A stretch of 64,000 nucleotides of DNA from positions 248,001-312,000 of the forward strand of contig CAVYWS010000002.1 of NCBI GenBank assembly GCA_963772265.1, read 5' to 3'. Shown here in pieces: positions 24,491 through 34,434 of the stretch. How positions within the stretch are numbered: the stretch's first letter is position 1; each line of letters opens with the position of its first letter. This DNA is from Mayfieldus sp963772265 (GTDB lineage: Bacteria > Actinomycetota > Thermoleophilia > Solirubrobacterales > 70-9). Both the position numbers and the translations under genes were made by a program. Under the pieces are notes generated by a model. That model was not told the DNA's origin and did not search any database. It saw only the letters and a list, made by a program, of their open reading frames with translations.

Positions 24491-26961
24491 ATGGTCGACG
24501 CGAGCGATGCGGGCCTGAGCAGCGCCGAGGCGGCACGCCGCCTCGGGCGACTCGGGCCGCCGCCGGAGACCTCGAGCCGATCGACGGCGAGCATCGTCGC
24601 CGGCAACGTCTTCACGCTCTTCAACCTGATCCTCGGCGCCTTCTTCGTCGTCGTGCTGGCGCTGGGGTTGTTCGCCGACGCGCTTTTCGGCGCTGATCGC
24701 GATCGTCAACAGCTACATCGGCATCCGCCAGGAGACCAAGGCGAAGGAGGTGCTCGACCAGCTCGCGGTCCTGGTCGCGCCGAAGGCGAGCGTGATCCGG
24801 GACGGGCGCGTGCAGGAGCTGGTCGCCGAGGAGGTCGTCCCCGGCGACGTGATCCAGGTCGAGCCGGGGGACCAGCTGGTCGCCGACGGCGACGTGATCC
24901 GATCGCGCGGGCTGACCCTCGACGAGTCGGTCCTCACCGGTGAGGCCGACGGCGTTCGCAAGTCGCGCGGCGAGCGGGTCCTGTCGGGGTCGTTCTGCAT
25001 CGCGGGCGCCGGCACCTACGAGGTCGACGCGGTGCGCGAGCGCAGCTACGCGGGCAAGCTGGCGGGCGAGGCGAGGGCCTTCCGTCACCCGCCCTCGCCA
25101 CTGCAGGAGGAGGTCAACAGGGTCCTGCTGGCGGCGACCTGGCTGATGCTGCCGCTGGCGGCGCTGCTGCTGTTCGCGCTCAGCGCCCGTCACACCGAGC
25201 TTCACGAGGCGGCCCAGACCGCCACCGCCGGCCTGATCACCCTGATCCCCGAGGGCCTGGTGCTGCTGATGAGCGTCACCCTCGCGGTGGCGGCGGTCCG
25301 CCTCGCGAAGCTGGACACGCTGGTCCAGCAGATCAGCGCGACCGAGGCGCTGGCGGCGGTCGACACGATCTGCATCGACAAGACCGGGACCCTGACCGAC
25401 GGCGAGCTGGAGCTTGCCTCGATCGAGGTCGCCGATCCCGCCAATCCGGCCGCGGCCCACGACGCTCTGGCCCGTTTCGCCGCCAGCGCCGGCGACCGCA
25501 ATCGCACCTTGCAGGCGATCGCCGATCGCTATCCCGACCGCCCCGGGAAGGTCAGCGCCGAGGTTCCCTTCTCGTCGCAATGGAAGTGGAGCGGCCTCTC
25601 GCTCGACGGGCGCTCCTATGTGCTCGGGGCGCCCGACGTGCTCCAGCAGGCGGGCGCCCTGGAGCTGCCGCCCGCCCTCGCCAACACGCTGCGGGTCCAG
25701 AGCGAGGCCGGACGCCGGGTGCTGGCCTTCGGCGAGGCGCAGGCGGCGCTGCCCCGCGACCCGGCGAACGAGGCCCCTCCCCGGCTGACCGCGCGGGCTC
25801 TGGTCGTGCTCGAGGAGACGCTGCGCCCCGACGCGGCGGAGACGATCGCCCACATGCGCGAGCAGGAGGTGGACCTGAAGCTGATCTCCGGCGACGCGCG
25901 GGAGACGGTGACCGCCGTCGCCTATGCGGTCGGGGTGCCGGCCGACGTGGGGGTGATCGAGGGCCCGCAGCTTCCCGACGACGACGCCGGCCTGGCCGAG
26001 GCGGCGCTGGCGAACACGATCTTCTGCCGGATCCAGCCGGCGCAGAAGAGCGCTCTGGTCGGCGCGCTCTCGAAGTCGGGGCGCTTCACCGCGATGATCG
26101 GCGACGGCGTCAACGACGTGCCGGCGTTGAAGCGGGCGCGGCTGGCGGTCGGGATGGGCTCGGGCACCCAGGTGACCAAGGGGGTGGCCGACATCGTCCT
26201 GCTCAAGGATCAGTTCTCACGCCTGCCCCGGGCTGTCGCGGAAGGGCGGCGCATCGCCCGCAACATCCACCGGCTGGGACGGCTCTACATGACCAAGACC
26301 GTCTACGCGGCGGCGCTGATCATCCTCGTGGCGGTGCCGGGATTCGCCTTCCCATTCCTTCCCCGCCATCTCACCCTGGCCGCCCTGCTGACGATCGGGA
26401 TCCCCTCCTTCGTGCTCGCGCTGGCGCCCTCGGACGGACCGCTCTACCGCGGCCGGCTCTTACGCGCCCTCGCCGCCTTCGCGGTGCCGGCCGGGGTGGC
26501 GATCGCGATCGCCTCGATCCTCTCCTTCTTCCTCGTCGACACCGCCGCCGGGGGCTCGCTCGCCGACGGGCGGACCGCGGCGACCACGACCCTGATCGTG
26601 CTCGGCCTCTCCTTCGTGCTGCTGCTCGAGCGCGGGCCCGGGCGCGAGCACATCGCGATCCAGAGCTACATGCTGGCCCTGGTCGCCGGCCTCGGGGCGC
26701 TCTACGCGCTCTTCCTCGCCGCCGGACCGGTGCGGGACTTCTTCGACCTCACCCTGCTCAAGGCCGGGCCAGTGGTTCCTCGCCCTGCTCTCCGCGGCCG
26801 CCGGGCTGGTGATCGCCAGCGTGATCTGGCGGATGCCCTACATCCAGAACCTCGAGGCGCCGGACATCACGGCCTCCGGCGTCGAGGAGCCCGCCCCCAC
26901 CCACCGTCCGGTCTCGGCGCCTAATCCAGCGCCGGAGGAATCACGAACTGGGTCAGGGTGA
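24491..26961 (+). CDS. Cation-transporting P-type ATPase, CtpE-like, frame broken near 24690 and 26765
   Basis: 822 residues after removing one extra G at each break (length then divisible by three). The N-terminal piece reads SIVAGNVFTLFNLILGAFF. The next frame gives ALIAIVNSYIGIRQETKAKE and the actuator motif LDESVLTGEAD. TM4 carries LITLIPEGLVLL, the phosphorylation site is CIDKTGTLTDGEL, and GDGVNDVPALK binds ATP/Mg. The end (GQWFLALLSAAAGLVIASVI) is in the third frame. PEGL plus overall length point to the P2-like mycobacterial CtpE group, linked to Ca2+ uptake. The last 41 bases overlap the thioesterase gene tail to tail. Confidence 0.85.
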
Positions 26962-27355
26962 ACATCGCCACCTGGCGATCGCCGCGGTGGATGTCGACGA
27001 CCCAGACGTGGGTGCTGCGGCCGATGTGGCGGGGCGTCGCGGTGGCGATCAGCTCGTCTCCGGGCCCAGCCGGCGCGAACACATTGAGCTTCAGCTCGAC
27101 GGTCGTGAAGTCCGCCCCGACCGGCAGGTTGCGCCAGGTGCCCCAGGCGGCGACGGTGTCGGCGAACGCCGCCCATACCCCGCCGTGGACGTAGCCGCCG
27201 GGATGCAGGTGCCGCCGGTCGGCGACCAGCCGGCCCCGGGAGAGCTCCTTGCTGACCTCGAGCGGCTCGATGCCGAGGTCGCCGGGAAACGTGCCCTGGA
27301 TCCGCTCCCGAATCATCTCGGGGGTCACAGCGGGGTTCTCGGTCCTGGAGCTCAT
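26921..27355 (-). CDS. PaaI-type hotdog-fold acyl-CoA thioesterase
   Basis: 144 residues. Hotdog fold with the typical active-site stretch HPGGYVHGGVWAAFADTVAA (G-x-x-H-G-G...D) and the strands TTVELKLNVFAPAG and ELIATATPRHIGRSTHVW. Probably hydrolyses short or aromatic acyl-CoA in the cytosol. Its start overlaps the stop of the crotonase gene (ATGA), so both belong to one acyl-CoA operon. Confidence 0.9.
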   Translation of the reverse strand: MSSRTENPAVTPEMIRERIQGTFPGDLGIEPLEVSKELSRGRLVADRRHLHPGGYVHGGVWAAFADTVAAWGTWRNLPVGADFTTVELKLNVFAPAGPGDELIATATPRHIGRSTHVWVVDIHRGDRQVAMFTLTQFVIPPALD

Positions 27356-28266
27356 CGTGGGCTCACCCCGTAGCCCTGCATGCCGAAGTCGCCGAACGGC
27401 TCGTCGCGCTCGCGTACCGCCTCCTTAAAGCCGGACTCGGCGGCTTTGCGGGCGAAGCCGTGCCCCTCCTCGGTGTGGCGGGTGATGCCGTCGAAGAAGG
27501 TCCCGAGCAGCTGGGTGGCGTGCAGCCCCTGCGAGTAGAGCATCTGGTTGGTCAACAGCTTCATCATCACCAGCTGGTTGACGGGCAGCCTCGCCACCCG
27601 CTCGAGCAGCGCCTCGAAGCGCTCGTCGAGCCGGTCCGCCGGGGCCGACTCGGTCGCCAGGCCCCATTCCGCCGCCTCGGCCCCGGTCAGCGAGTCGCCG
27701 GTCAGCAGCAGCCGCTTGGCGCGCATGACGCCGATCCGGTGCGCCCACATCGCCGTCGTCGGCGAGCCCCAGACGCGGGCGGGCGGATAGCCGAGCTTGG
27801 CGTCGTCGGCGATCAGCAGCAGGTCCGCGCACAGCGCCATGTCGGTGCCGCCGGCGACGCAGTAGCCGTGGACCTTGCAGAGGACCGGCTTCTCGGAGTG
27901 AAAGAGGCTCATGAACCCGCGCACGTTGCGGGACATCATCTGGAAGTCGGTCACCGGGTCCCAGTCGGAGCCCGGCGCATGGTTGGCGGCGATCACGGCG
28001 GGGTCGAGCGGTGAGCCGGCGGCGGCCGCCGCGTCGGCGCTCCAGGCCTCGGCCGAGGCCGAGAGGTCGTAGCCGCCGCAGAAACCGGTCCCGTTGCCGG
28101 CCAGCGCGATCACATGGACCGACGGATCGAGGTTGGCGCGCTCGACGCAATCCGCCAGCTCGCGCGGCATCTCGAGCGTGATCCCATTGCCGTGCTCGGG
28201 GCGGTTGAGGGTGATGCGGGCGATCCGCCCGCTGACCTCGTAGATGACGGTGTTGAGCTCCTCCAC
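27352..28266 (-). CDS. Enoyl-CoA hydratase/isomerase (crotonase) family protein
   Basis: 304 residues. N-terminal ARITLNRPEHGNGITLEMPR; oxyanion-hole strand GNGTGFCGGYDLSASAEAW; then KPVLCKVHGYCVAGGTDMAL and LLIADDAKLGYPPARVWGSP. The catalytic Glu of classic hydratases (usually in the GYxLGGGCE stretch) is replaced here by G-G-T-D-M, so the activity may be isomerase-, hydrolase- or decarboxylase-like. About 30 residues longer than short-chain crotonases. It is transcribed divergently from the neighbouring L-2-hydroxyglutarate oxidase-like gene and coupled to a thioesterase. Confidence 0.9.
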   Translation of the reverse strand: MEELNTVIYEVSGRIARITLNRPEHGNGITLEMPRELADCVERANLDPSVHVIALAGNGTGFCGGYDLSASAEAWSADAAAAAGSPLDPAVIAANHAPGSDWDPVTDFQMMSRNVRGFMSLFHSEKPVLCKVHGYCVAGGTDMALCADLLLIADDAKLGYPPARVWGSPTTAMWAHRIGVMRAKRLLLTGDSLTGAEAAEWGLATESAPADRLDERFEALLERVARLPVNQLVMMKLLTNQMLYSQGLHATQLLGTFFDGITRHTEEGHGFARKAAESGFKEAVRERDEPFGDFGMQGYGVSPR

Positions 28267-28293
28267 GGAGTTCTCCTCTCTTACGCTGAGCCG

Positions 28294-29515
28294 GTGAAGC
28301 TAGCTGCCGAGCCCCCGCCGGGGGAGTGCGACCTGATCGTCGTCGGCGGCGGGATCGTCGGCCTCGCCGCCGCCCGCGAGCTTCAGCGGCGCCACCGGGA
28401 CGCGCGAATCGTGCTGCTCGAGCGCGAGCCGCGACTCGCCGCGCACCAGACCGGCCACAGCAGCGGGGTCGTTCACTCGGGCATCTACTACGAGCCCGGC
28501 TCGCTGAAGGCGCGACTCTGCGTCGATGGTGCCCGCGAGCTGCGCGACCACTGCCGGCGGCGGGGGATCCCGATCCACCGGCAGGGGAAGCTGATCGTCG
28601 CGGTGGAGGAAGCCGAGCTCGAGCGCCTGGCGGAGCTCGAGCGCCGCGGCCGCGCCAACGGCGTCGAGGGCCTGCGCCGGATCGAAGCCGCCGAGATCGC
28701 CGAGATCGAGCCCCACTGCGCGCGGCGTCGCCGCCCTTCACTCCCCCGCGACCGCGGTGGTCGACTTCACCGCCGTCGCCAATTCGTTCGCCGAGGACTT
28801 CGCCGCCGCAGGCGGCTCCGTTCACCTCGGCTGCGCGGTCCTCGGCACCGAAGTGCGGGCCGGCCGCATCGAGGTCCGCCACTCGCGGGGCCGGACCGCG
28901 GCGCGGGCCGCGGTCCTCTGCCCGGGGCTGTGGGCGGACCGCCTCGCGGTTGCCGCGGGCGCCCCGGCAGACCCGCGGCTGGTTCCCTTCCGCGGCGCCT
29001 ACCTGCGGCTCGCAAGGCGGCGCGAGCTGGTGCGCGGCAGCGTCTACCCGGTCCCCGATCCGGAACTTCCCTTCCTCGGCGCGCACCTGACCCGCGGCAT
29101 CGACGGCGAGGTCCTGATCGGGCCGAGCGCCCTGATCGCAGCGGCTCGGGACGCCTACGGCCCCTGGCGGGTGCGGCCCCGCGACCTCGCCGCCACCGCG
29201 ACCTGGCCCGGCACCTGGCGCCTCGCCGCCCGCCACTGGCGGGCCGGGCTGACCGAGCTGCGCCGGGCTCTCAGCCGGCGCAGCTTCGTCGCCGCGGCGG
29301 CTCGGCTGATCCCCGAGCTGCAGACGACCGACGTCGGCCCGGGGCCGGCCGGCGTCCGCGCCCAGGCGGTCTCCCGCGACGGGCAGCTGGTCGACGACTT
29401 CGTCGTCCACGAGACCGAGCGGGCGGTGCACGTCCGCAACGCCCCCTCGCCGGCCGCGACCTCCTCGCTGGCCCTGGCGCGGCTGATCGCCGATCGGGTC
29501 GACCTGCTGCGCTAG
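28294..29515 (+). CDS. lhgO: FAD-dependent L-2-hydroxyglutarate oxidase-like protein, frame broken near 28725
   Basis: 406 residues once one extra base is removed near 28725 (length then divisible by three). Starts GTG with the FAD-binding DLIVVGGGIVGLAAARELQR and the LhgO hallmark AHQTGHSSGVVHSGIYYEPG. The frames join at EPHC(A)-GVAALHSPATAVVDF, exactly where the family reads EPH-x-x-G-x-A-A-L-x-x-P-x-T-G-I-V-D. The second part continues with VPFRGAYLRLARRRELVRGS and ends LARLIADRVDLLR. Converts L-2-hydroxyglutarate to 2-oxoglutarate, feeding electrons to the quinone pool. The gene symbol is a family-level call. Confidence 0.85.
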
Positions 29516-29568
29516 CGCAGGCCCAGCGGCAGGGCTCGCGCGGCGTCCGCCTGGGTAGGCTCGTTGCG

Positions 29569-31324
29569 ATGGAGGCGGCGACGAGCACGCAGGAGCGACC
29601 CGAGGCCGCCGAGGCGTCCTCGTTCTCGAAGTCGCTTTTCCTCGGCGAGATCCACGAGGAGATGGTGTTCCCGTTTCCGAGCCCCGAGGAGGCGGAGCAG
29701 GACCGTATTCGCTCGCTGAACGCATCGCTGCGCGAGCTGGCCGAGACGATCGACCCGCCGGGAGATCGAGGAGAAGCGCTGGCTCGGCGACGATCTGGTC
29801 CGCGAGCTCGGCGAGCGCGGGCTCTGCGGCCTCTACGTGCCGGAGAAGTACGGCGGCCAGGGGCTGAGCCAGACCGGCTACTGCCGGGTGTTCGAGACCT
29901 TCGCCCAGATCGACGGCACGCTCTCGGTCGTGATGGGGGTGCACCAGTCGATCGGCATGAAGGGGATCGTCCTGTTCGGGACCGAGGAGCAGAAGGAGCG
30001 CTTCCTGCCCGACCTCGCGTCGGGCCGCAAGCTCGCCGGCTTCGCGCTGACCGAGCCCGAGGCGGGCTCCGACGCCTACAACCTGCAATCGCGGGCGGTC
30101 GAGCAAGCCGACGGCAGCTGGGTGCTGAACGGCGAGAAGCGCTACATCGGCAACGGCGGCACCGGCTCGGTCTTCGTCACCTTCGCCCGCGCCGAGGTCG
30201 GTGGCTCCGACCGCCACATCGCGCTGATCCTCGAGAAGGGGATGAAGGGGTTCGAGGTCGGCGAGCGCTACGACACGATGGGCCTGCGCGGCAACGACCT
30301 CCGCCGCCTCCACTTCAACGACGTCAAGGTCCCGGCGGAGAACGTGCTCGGCGAGCCCGGCGAGGGATTCCGCGTCGCGATGCAGATCCTCAACAACGGC
30401 CGGCTCAGCCTCGGCACCGGCTCGGTGGGCGCGACCAAGGGACTGCTCGACCGGGTGATCGAGCACACGACGCAGCGGCGCCAGTTCGACCACGCCCTCG
30501 CCGACTTCGAGCTGGTCCAGGACAAGATCGCCTGGATGGTCTCCTATCTGTTCGGGCTCGAGTCGATGACCTACCTGACCTGCGGGATGGTCGACGCAGG
30601 GGTGCCGGACTACTCGCTGGAGTCGGCGATCTGCAAGGTCTCGGGAACGGAGTTCCTCTGGTACGCCGCCAACCGGGCGCTGCAGCTGAAGGGCGGCGCC
30701 GGCTACATGCGCGACGAGCCCTACGAGAAGGTCCTGCGCGACATCCGGATCTTCCCGATCTTCGAGGGCGCCAACGACGTCCTGCGGGCGTTCATCGCGC
30801 TGACCGGCGTCAAGCCGCTCGGCGAGCAGCTGTCAGGCCTCGGCGAGCTCGAGCTGACCGACCCGATCGGCTCGCTCGGGGTCGTGGTCGACTACGTCAG
30901 CGGGCGGATCCAGCGCGAGGTCCGCCCCGAGCGCATCAGCCGCGCCCACCCCGAGGTCTCGAAGCAGGCCGAGGCGGTCGCCGACCAGGTCAAGCGCCTG
31001 CGGGACGTGACCGAGGGGCTGCTGCGCCGCCACGGCAAGGGAATCGTCGAGCGCCAGTTCCAGCAGAAGCGCCTCTCCGACGCCGTCTCGGACATCTTCG
31101 CCCAGGTGGCTCTGCTGTCGCGGGTCACCTCGATCCTCGAGGACCAGGGCGCCGAGGTCTCGGGCCAGGAGATCTACATCGCCGACACCTTCTGCACCCG
31201 TGCCGCGGGCCGGGTGCAGAGGGCATTCGACCAGATCGAGGACAACGACGACGAGCGAATGGTCGCGATCGCAAAGCTCGCGCTGAAGCGCGGCGAGTAC
31301 GGATACGCCCTGTTCGAGGATTAG
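29569..31324 (+). CDS. Acyl-CoA dehydrogenase with VLCAD-like C-terminal extension, frame broken near 29757
   Basis: 584 residues after removing one extra C (CCGCCGGGAG to CCGCGGGAG), which joins LRELAETIDP to REIEEKRWLGDDLVREL. The N-terminus FSKSLFLGEIHEEMVFPFP is typical of the very-long-chain/ACAD9 group. Core: FALTEPEAGSDAYNLQS, KRYIGNGGTGSVFVTFAR, GFEVGERYDTMGLRGND, ALQLKGGAGYMRDEPYEKVL. IFEGANDVLRAFIALTG carries the position of the catalytic Glu (F-E-G-x-N). A 170-residue C-terminal helical extension completes the VLCAD pattern. First step of beta-oxidation, electrons to ETF. Confidence 0.9.
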
Positions 31325-31332
31325 GCGGCTGT

Positions 31333-31368
31333 GCCTGCTTCCCCCGAACTGCTCGGTTTTCGCTCGCC
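31333..31368 (+). repeat. Dispersed intergenic repeat, copy C
   Basis: GCCTGCTTCCCCCGAACTGC followed by TCGGTTTTCGCTCGCC. Its first part matches copy B, its last 17 bases copy D. It fills the 59-base gap between the acyl-CoA dehydrogenase stop and the DUF393 ATG, so the DUF393 message may carry it in the leader. Confidence 0.5.
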
Positions 31369-31383
31369 TTGACCGAGCCGCCC

Positions 31384-31773
31384 ATGGTCCTCTACGACGC
31401 GGACTGCGGGTTCTGCCGCTGGTCGCTTGCCAAGCTGCTCGCCTGGGACCGGCGCAGGATGCTGCGCCCGGTGCCGATCGATTCAGCCGAGGGCCGGCGC
31501 CTGCTGGCCGATATGCCGGCTCCGGAGCGCGACTCGTCGTGGCATTTCGTCGACAGCGGCGGCGAGCGAAGCTCGGGCGGGCAGGCCGCGATCCCGTTGC
31601 TCCGCCATCTGCGGGGCGGTCGCTGGCTCGCGGCGCTGCTGGCGCGATTTCCGAGCGCGACCGACCGCGTCTATCGATGGATTGCCACCCACCGAAGCAC
31701 CCTCGGCCGCGCTCTGACCGCGGGCGCCAGGCGGCGCGCCGAGGCGCGGATAGGACGCCGCCAGACGCCCTAG
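31384..31773 (+). CDS. DCC-family thiol-disulfide oxidoreductase-like protein (DUF393)
   Basis: 129 residues from ATG 31384 (a TTG five codons upstream is possible). Thioredoxin-like family named after its D-C-x-x-C motif: here VLYDADCGFCRWSLAKLLAWD, in which D-C-G-F-C sits at residues 6-10. Also typical are the later RPVPIDSAEGRRLL and QAAIPLLRHLRGGRWLAALL. Redox substrate unknown. Overlaps the end of the small minus-strand gene at 31770 by a few bases. Confidence 0.88.
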   Translation: MVLYDADCGFCRWSLAKLLAWDRRRMLRPVPIDSAEGRRLLADMPAPERDSSWHFVDSGGERSSGGQAAIPLLRHLRGGRWLAALLARFPSATDRVYRWIATHRSTLGRALTAGARRRAEARIGRRQTP

Positions 31774-31919
31774 ACCAGTTCGACCTCGGACACCCGCAGG
31801 GTAACCAGGCCGTAGCCGCATTCACAGGTCAAGCCGTCGAGCTCGTCGAGCGAGGCGACGATCGCCTCCCGCAGCTCGGCGCAGCCTTCGTCGGAGCAGA
31901 GCAGGGTCACGTGCAGCAC
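31770..31919 (-). CDS. Small cysteine-rich protein, unknown
   Basis: 49 residues from a GTG at 31919. Reads VLHVTLLCSDEGCAELREAI, then DELDGLTCECGYGLVTLRVS; four cysteines as C-x4-C and C-x-C form a zinc-ribbon-like layout. I recall similar short proteins from other actinobacteria. It fills the space between the thiolase and DUF393 genes and is too short for most gene callers. Its stop overlaps the DUF393 stop region. Confidence 0.6.
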   Translation of the reverse strand: MLHVTLLCSDEGCAELREAIVASLDELDGLTCECGYGLVTLRVSEVELV

Positions 31920-31958
31920 CCGCCCAGGGTTGCGTAGCCAGCGGACGGCGCGAGCGCG

Positions 31959-33122
31959 TTAGTTGAGCCGCTCGACGATCATCGCCTCGCCCTGGCCGCC
32001 GGCGACGCACATCGTCTCCAGCCCGACCGCATGATCGTCGGTCTCCATCGCGTTCAGCAGCGTGCCCATGATCCGCGCCCCGGTCATCCCGAACGGGTGC
32101 CCGAGGGCGATCGCGCCGCCGTGCGTGTTGAGCTTCTCCAGCGGGATGTCGCACTCGTCCATGATCGGGATCACCTGCGCCGCGAAGGCCTCGTTGAGCT
32201 CCACGGTTCCGACGTCGCCGATCGTCATCCCGGCCCGGTCGAGCACGGTCTTGATCGCCCCGATCGGCGCCACGCCCATGTACTCGGGCTCGTTGCCGTG
32301 GGTGGCCGCGGTGACGATCTTCGCGCGCGGCTTCAGCCCCAGCTCCTTCGCCCGCTCCTCGGACATCAGCAGCACCGCGGCGGCGCCGTCGTTGAGCGGG
32401 CAGGAGTTGCCGGCCGTCACCCCGCCTCCCCCTTCGAAGGCCTCGTCGAGCTCGGACAGCTTCTCCAGCGTCGAGCTGGGGCGCGGGCCGTCGTCCTTGG
32501 CGACCTCGGTGCCGTCGGGCAGCGTCACCGGCACGATCTCGCGGTCGAAGAAGCCGTCCTCCTGGCTTCGCACCGCCAGCTCCTGCGAGCGCTGGGCGTA
32601 CTTGTCCATGTCGGCGCGGCTGACCTCGTAGCGCTTGGCGACGTTGACCGCCGTGATGCCCATGTCGATGTAGGCGTTGGGCGTGCCGTCCTTGCCCTGA
32701 AGCTTCTCGTTCTGATCCGCAACCCCCGCCGGCTCGGTGCGCTCGTTGTAGCGGCTCACCCACTCGACCCCGGCGGCGATGTAGGTGTCGCCCTCGCCGG
32801 CCCTGATTGCGTTGCCGGCGTGACGGATCGCGTCGAGGCTGGAGGCGCAGTAGCGGGCGATCGTCACCCCGTTGACCTCGACCGGCAGCTTCTCGGAGAG
32901 CAGGACGATGATCCGCCCGATATTGAACGCCTGCAGGCCCTCCGGCATCCCGCAGCCGCAGAAGACCTCCTCAACCGAGTCCGGCGCGACGTCGGGATTG
33001 CGTTCGAGGAGCTGGTCGACGACGTAGGCGCCCATCTCGTCGGGACGCAGCCCAGCCAGCGAGCCCTTGAAGGCGCGGCCGATCGGCGTGCGGACGGTGT
33101 CGACGATCACTGCTTCGGGCAT
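31959..33122 (-). CDS. Thiolase (acetyl-CoA C-acyltransferase)
   Basis: 387 residues from ATG 33122 (the longer frame to 33224 has no support). Thiolase fold with all catalytic residues: nucleophilic Cys in TIARYCASSLDAIRHAGNAI, then the His in GGAIALGHPFGMTGARI and the second Cys in TMCVAGGQGEAMIVERLN. The N-terminus EAVIVDTVRTPIGRAFKGSL is standard. Cleaves 3-ketoacyl-CoA in beta-oxidation or condenses acetyl-CoA; the context with acyl-CoA dehydrogenase and crotonase favours degradation. Divergent from the gene at 33247. Confidence 0.95.
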   Translation of the reverse strand: MPEAVIVDTVRTPIGRAFKGSLAGLRPDEMGAYVVDQLLERNPDVAPDSVEEVFCGCGMPEGLQAFNIGRIIVLLSEKLPVEVNGVTIARYCASSLDAIRHAGNAIRAGEGDTYIAAGVEWVSRYNERTEPAGVADQNEKLQGKDGTPNAYIDMGITAVNVAKRYEVSRADMDKYAQRSQELAVRSQEDGFFDREIVPVTLPDGTEVAKDDGPRPSSTLEKLSELDEAFEGGGGVTAGNSCPLNDGAAAVLLMSEERAKELGLKPRAKIVTAATHGNEPEYMGVAPIGAIKTVLDRAGMTIGDVGTVELNEAFAAQVIPIMDECDIPLEKLNTHGGAIALGHPFGMTGARIMGTLLNAMETDDHAVGLETMCVAGGQGEAMIVERLN

Positions 33123-33246
33123 TCGCTGGTCTCCTTGTGTGTCGCGGCCATCAATCACGTAGACGCTATCGGAGCGGCGCCATGCGCCCGCCCGGTCAGG
33201 CGGCCAAATCCGCGCCGATGTCATGCCCGTGCGTTAACTTGGCGCT

Positions 33247-34214
33247 ATGGCCATCTTCAAGCTGCGCAGGGGGGGCAAAGAGGGCGACAAGACAGAGTCC
33301 GGCAAGGCTGCGCGAGGACCAGGCGGGCCGGCCGGCGACGGCGACCAGGCCCGCCGAGGGAGCACCGGAAGCCAGTGACGGGGCCGATACCAAGACCCAG
33401 CCGCTCGTCGGGCGAGCCGGGCGGGACAGGGGGCCCCGAGGGCGCACCGGCGCAGCCGGCGGCGCCGTCCCAGGCCGGCCCCGCCACGCCTCCACCGCCA
33501 CCCGAGCCGCCCCGCATCAAGCCCGCGGATCCGCCCGTACAGAAGGAGCCCTCCGAGGCCCTCGCCGAGCCCAAGCCTCCCGAGGCCACGGCTGAGCGCA
33601 AGCCCACCCCGGGGTTGCTGTCACCGAGCTCGCCGGGGGTCGCGCCCGGCGGCCTCACCACCTCTGCCGCCACGTCGCGTGCCCAGGCCCGCTCGTCGGG
33701 CACCCCTTTGAGCGGTACCCCGCCCAGCGAGCAGACCCTGGTCGAGCGGCTCGACGGCCTGCGCGGCTGGCTCGGCGACCTCGAGCGCACCGTCAGCGTC
33801 CGCTCCCGGATCGGGCTGGTGCTCGCCGCGATCGCAATCGGCGTCGGCGGAGCGGCGATCTACCTGGCGCTCGACGCCAAGCAGAAGAGCGCCTCGAACA
33901 GCGACGTCGGATCGCTGCGCGACCAGGTCAAGGGCCTCAGGGATCAGGCCAACGCCACCGACGACGACGTCACCGCTCTGAAGGGGAGCGTCAACGCGAC
34001 CCGCGCCCAGGCGTCGAGCGCCAGCGCGACCGCCGCCGGGCTGCGGGCACAGATAAGCAAGCTTCAGGCCGACGTCAAGGAACTGCAGCGGACCGCGAGC
34101 CAGGCGCAGGCCACGCCGGCGATCCCGACCCTGCCCCAGACCGGCACCACGACCACACCAAGCGGTGGCGGCGCCGGCACGGGTGGCTCGGGCGGGGGCG
34201 GCAACTCGCCCTAG
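33247..34214 (+). CDS. Pro-rich single-pass membrane protein with coiled coil, frame broken near 33312 and 33410
   Basis: About 321 residues if two extra bases are removed. The ATG frame gives MAIFKLRRGGKEGDKTESGK and ends early. A middle frame (REDQAGRPATATRPAEGAPE) and a last frame continue a Pro/Ala/Glu-rich region. The last part holds a membrane helix (SRIGLVLAAIAIGVGGAAIY) and a coiled coil of about 60 residues (GSLRDQVKGLRDQANATDDD onward), then a Gly/Thr tail. Likely anchored with the coiled coil outside. The exact positions of the breaks are uncertain because the region is low complexity. No family recognised. Confidence 0.6.
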
Positions 34215-34289
34215 GCACAGGCGTCGAGCGGGCATCGCAGCCACGCCTGACGGTCGTCGAAGTGTCGAATTTGGCCGCAGGGCACGCCA

Positions 34290-34366
34290 ATTCGTGCCTG
34301 GACAAGTGACAATTGCCGCAAATTCGTGCGTATTCGTGCGTGGGCGTCTGACGGTTGGGCTACATT
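34290..34366 (+). promoter_or_regulatory. Phased ATTCGTGC direct repeats ahead of the DUF5679 gene
   Basis: ATTCGTGCCT at 34290 and two tandem ATTCGTGCGT at 34322 and 34332 (spacings 32 and 10, about three turns and one turn of DNA). A possible -10, TACATT, is at 34361-34366; no consensus -35. This looks like an activator-dependent promoter. Confidence 0.45.
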
Positions 34367-34434
34367 CGCGCCAATCCGACCTCGCGGGCAACCGCGAGCC
34401 AATGCCGAAGCGGCATTCGAAAGGAGGCCCCTCG

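Noticed and set aside
27425..30493. Very long minus-strand open frame of 1022 codons across the crotonase, lhgO and acyl-CoA dehydrogenase genes
   Set aside because: Arg/Ala/Gly/Asp-rich composition without family motifs; it is an antisense shadow produced by GC-rich third positions of the real genes.
28114..31773. Plus-strand open frame of 1219 codons ending in DUF393
   Set aside because: Only its ends (lhgO N-terminus, acyl-CoA dehydrogenase N-terminus, DUF393) are real; the frame strings together three genes because of two extra bases and lack of stops.
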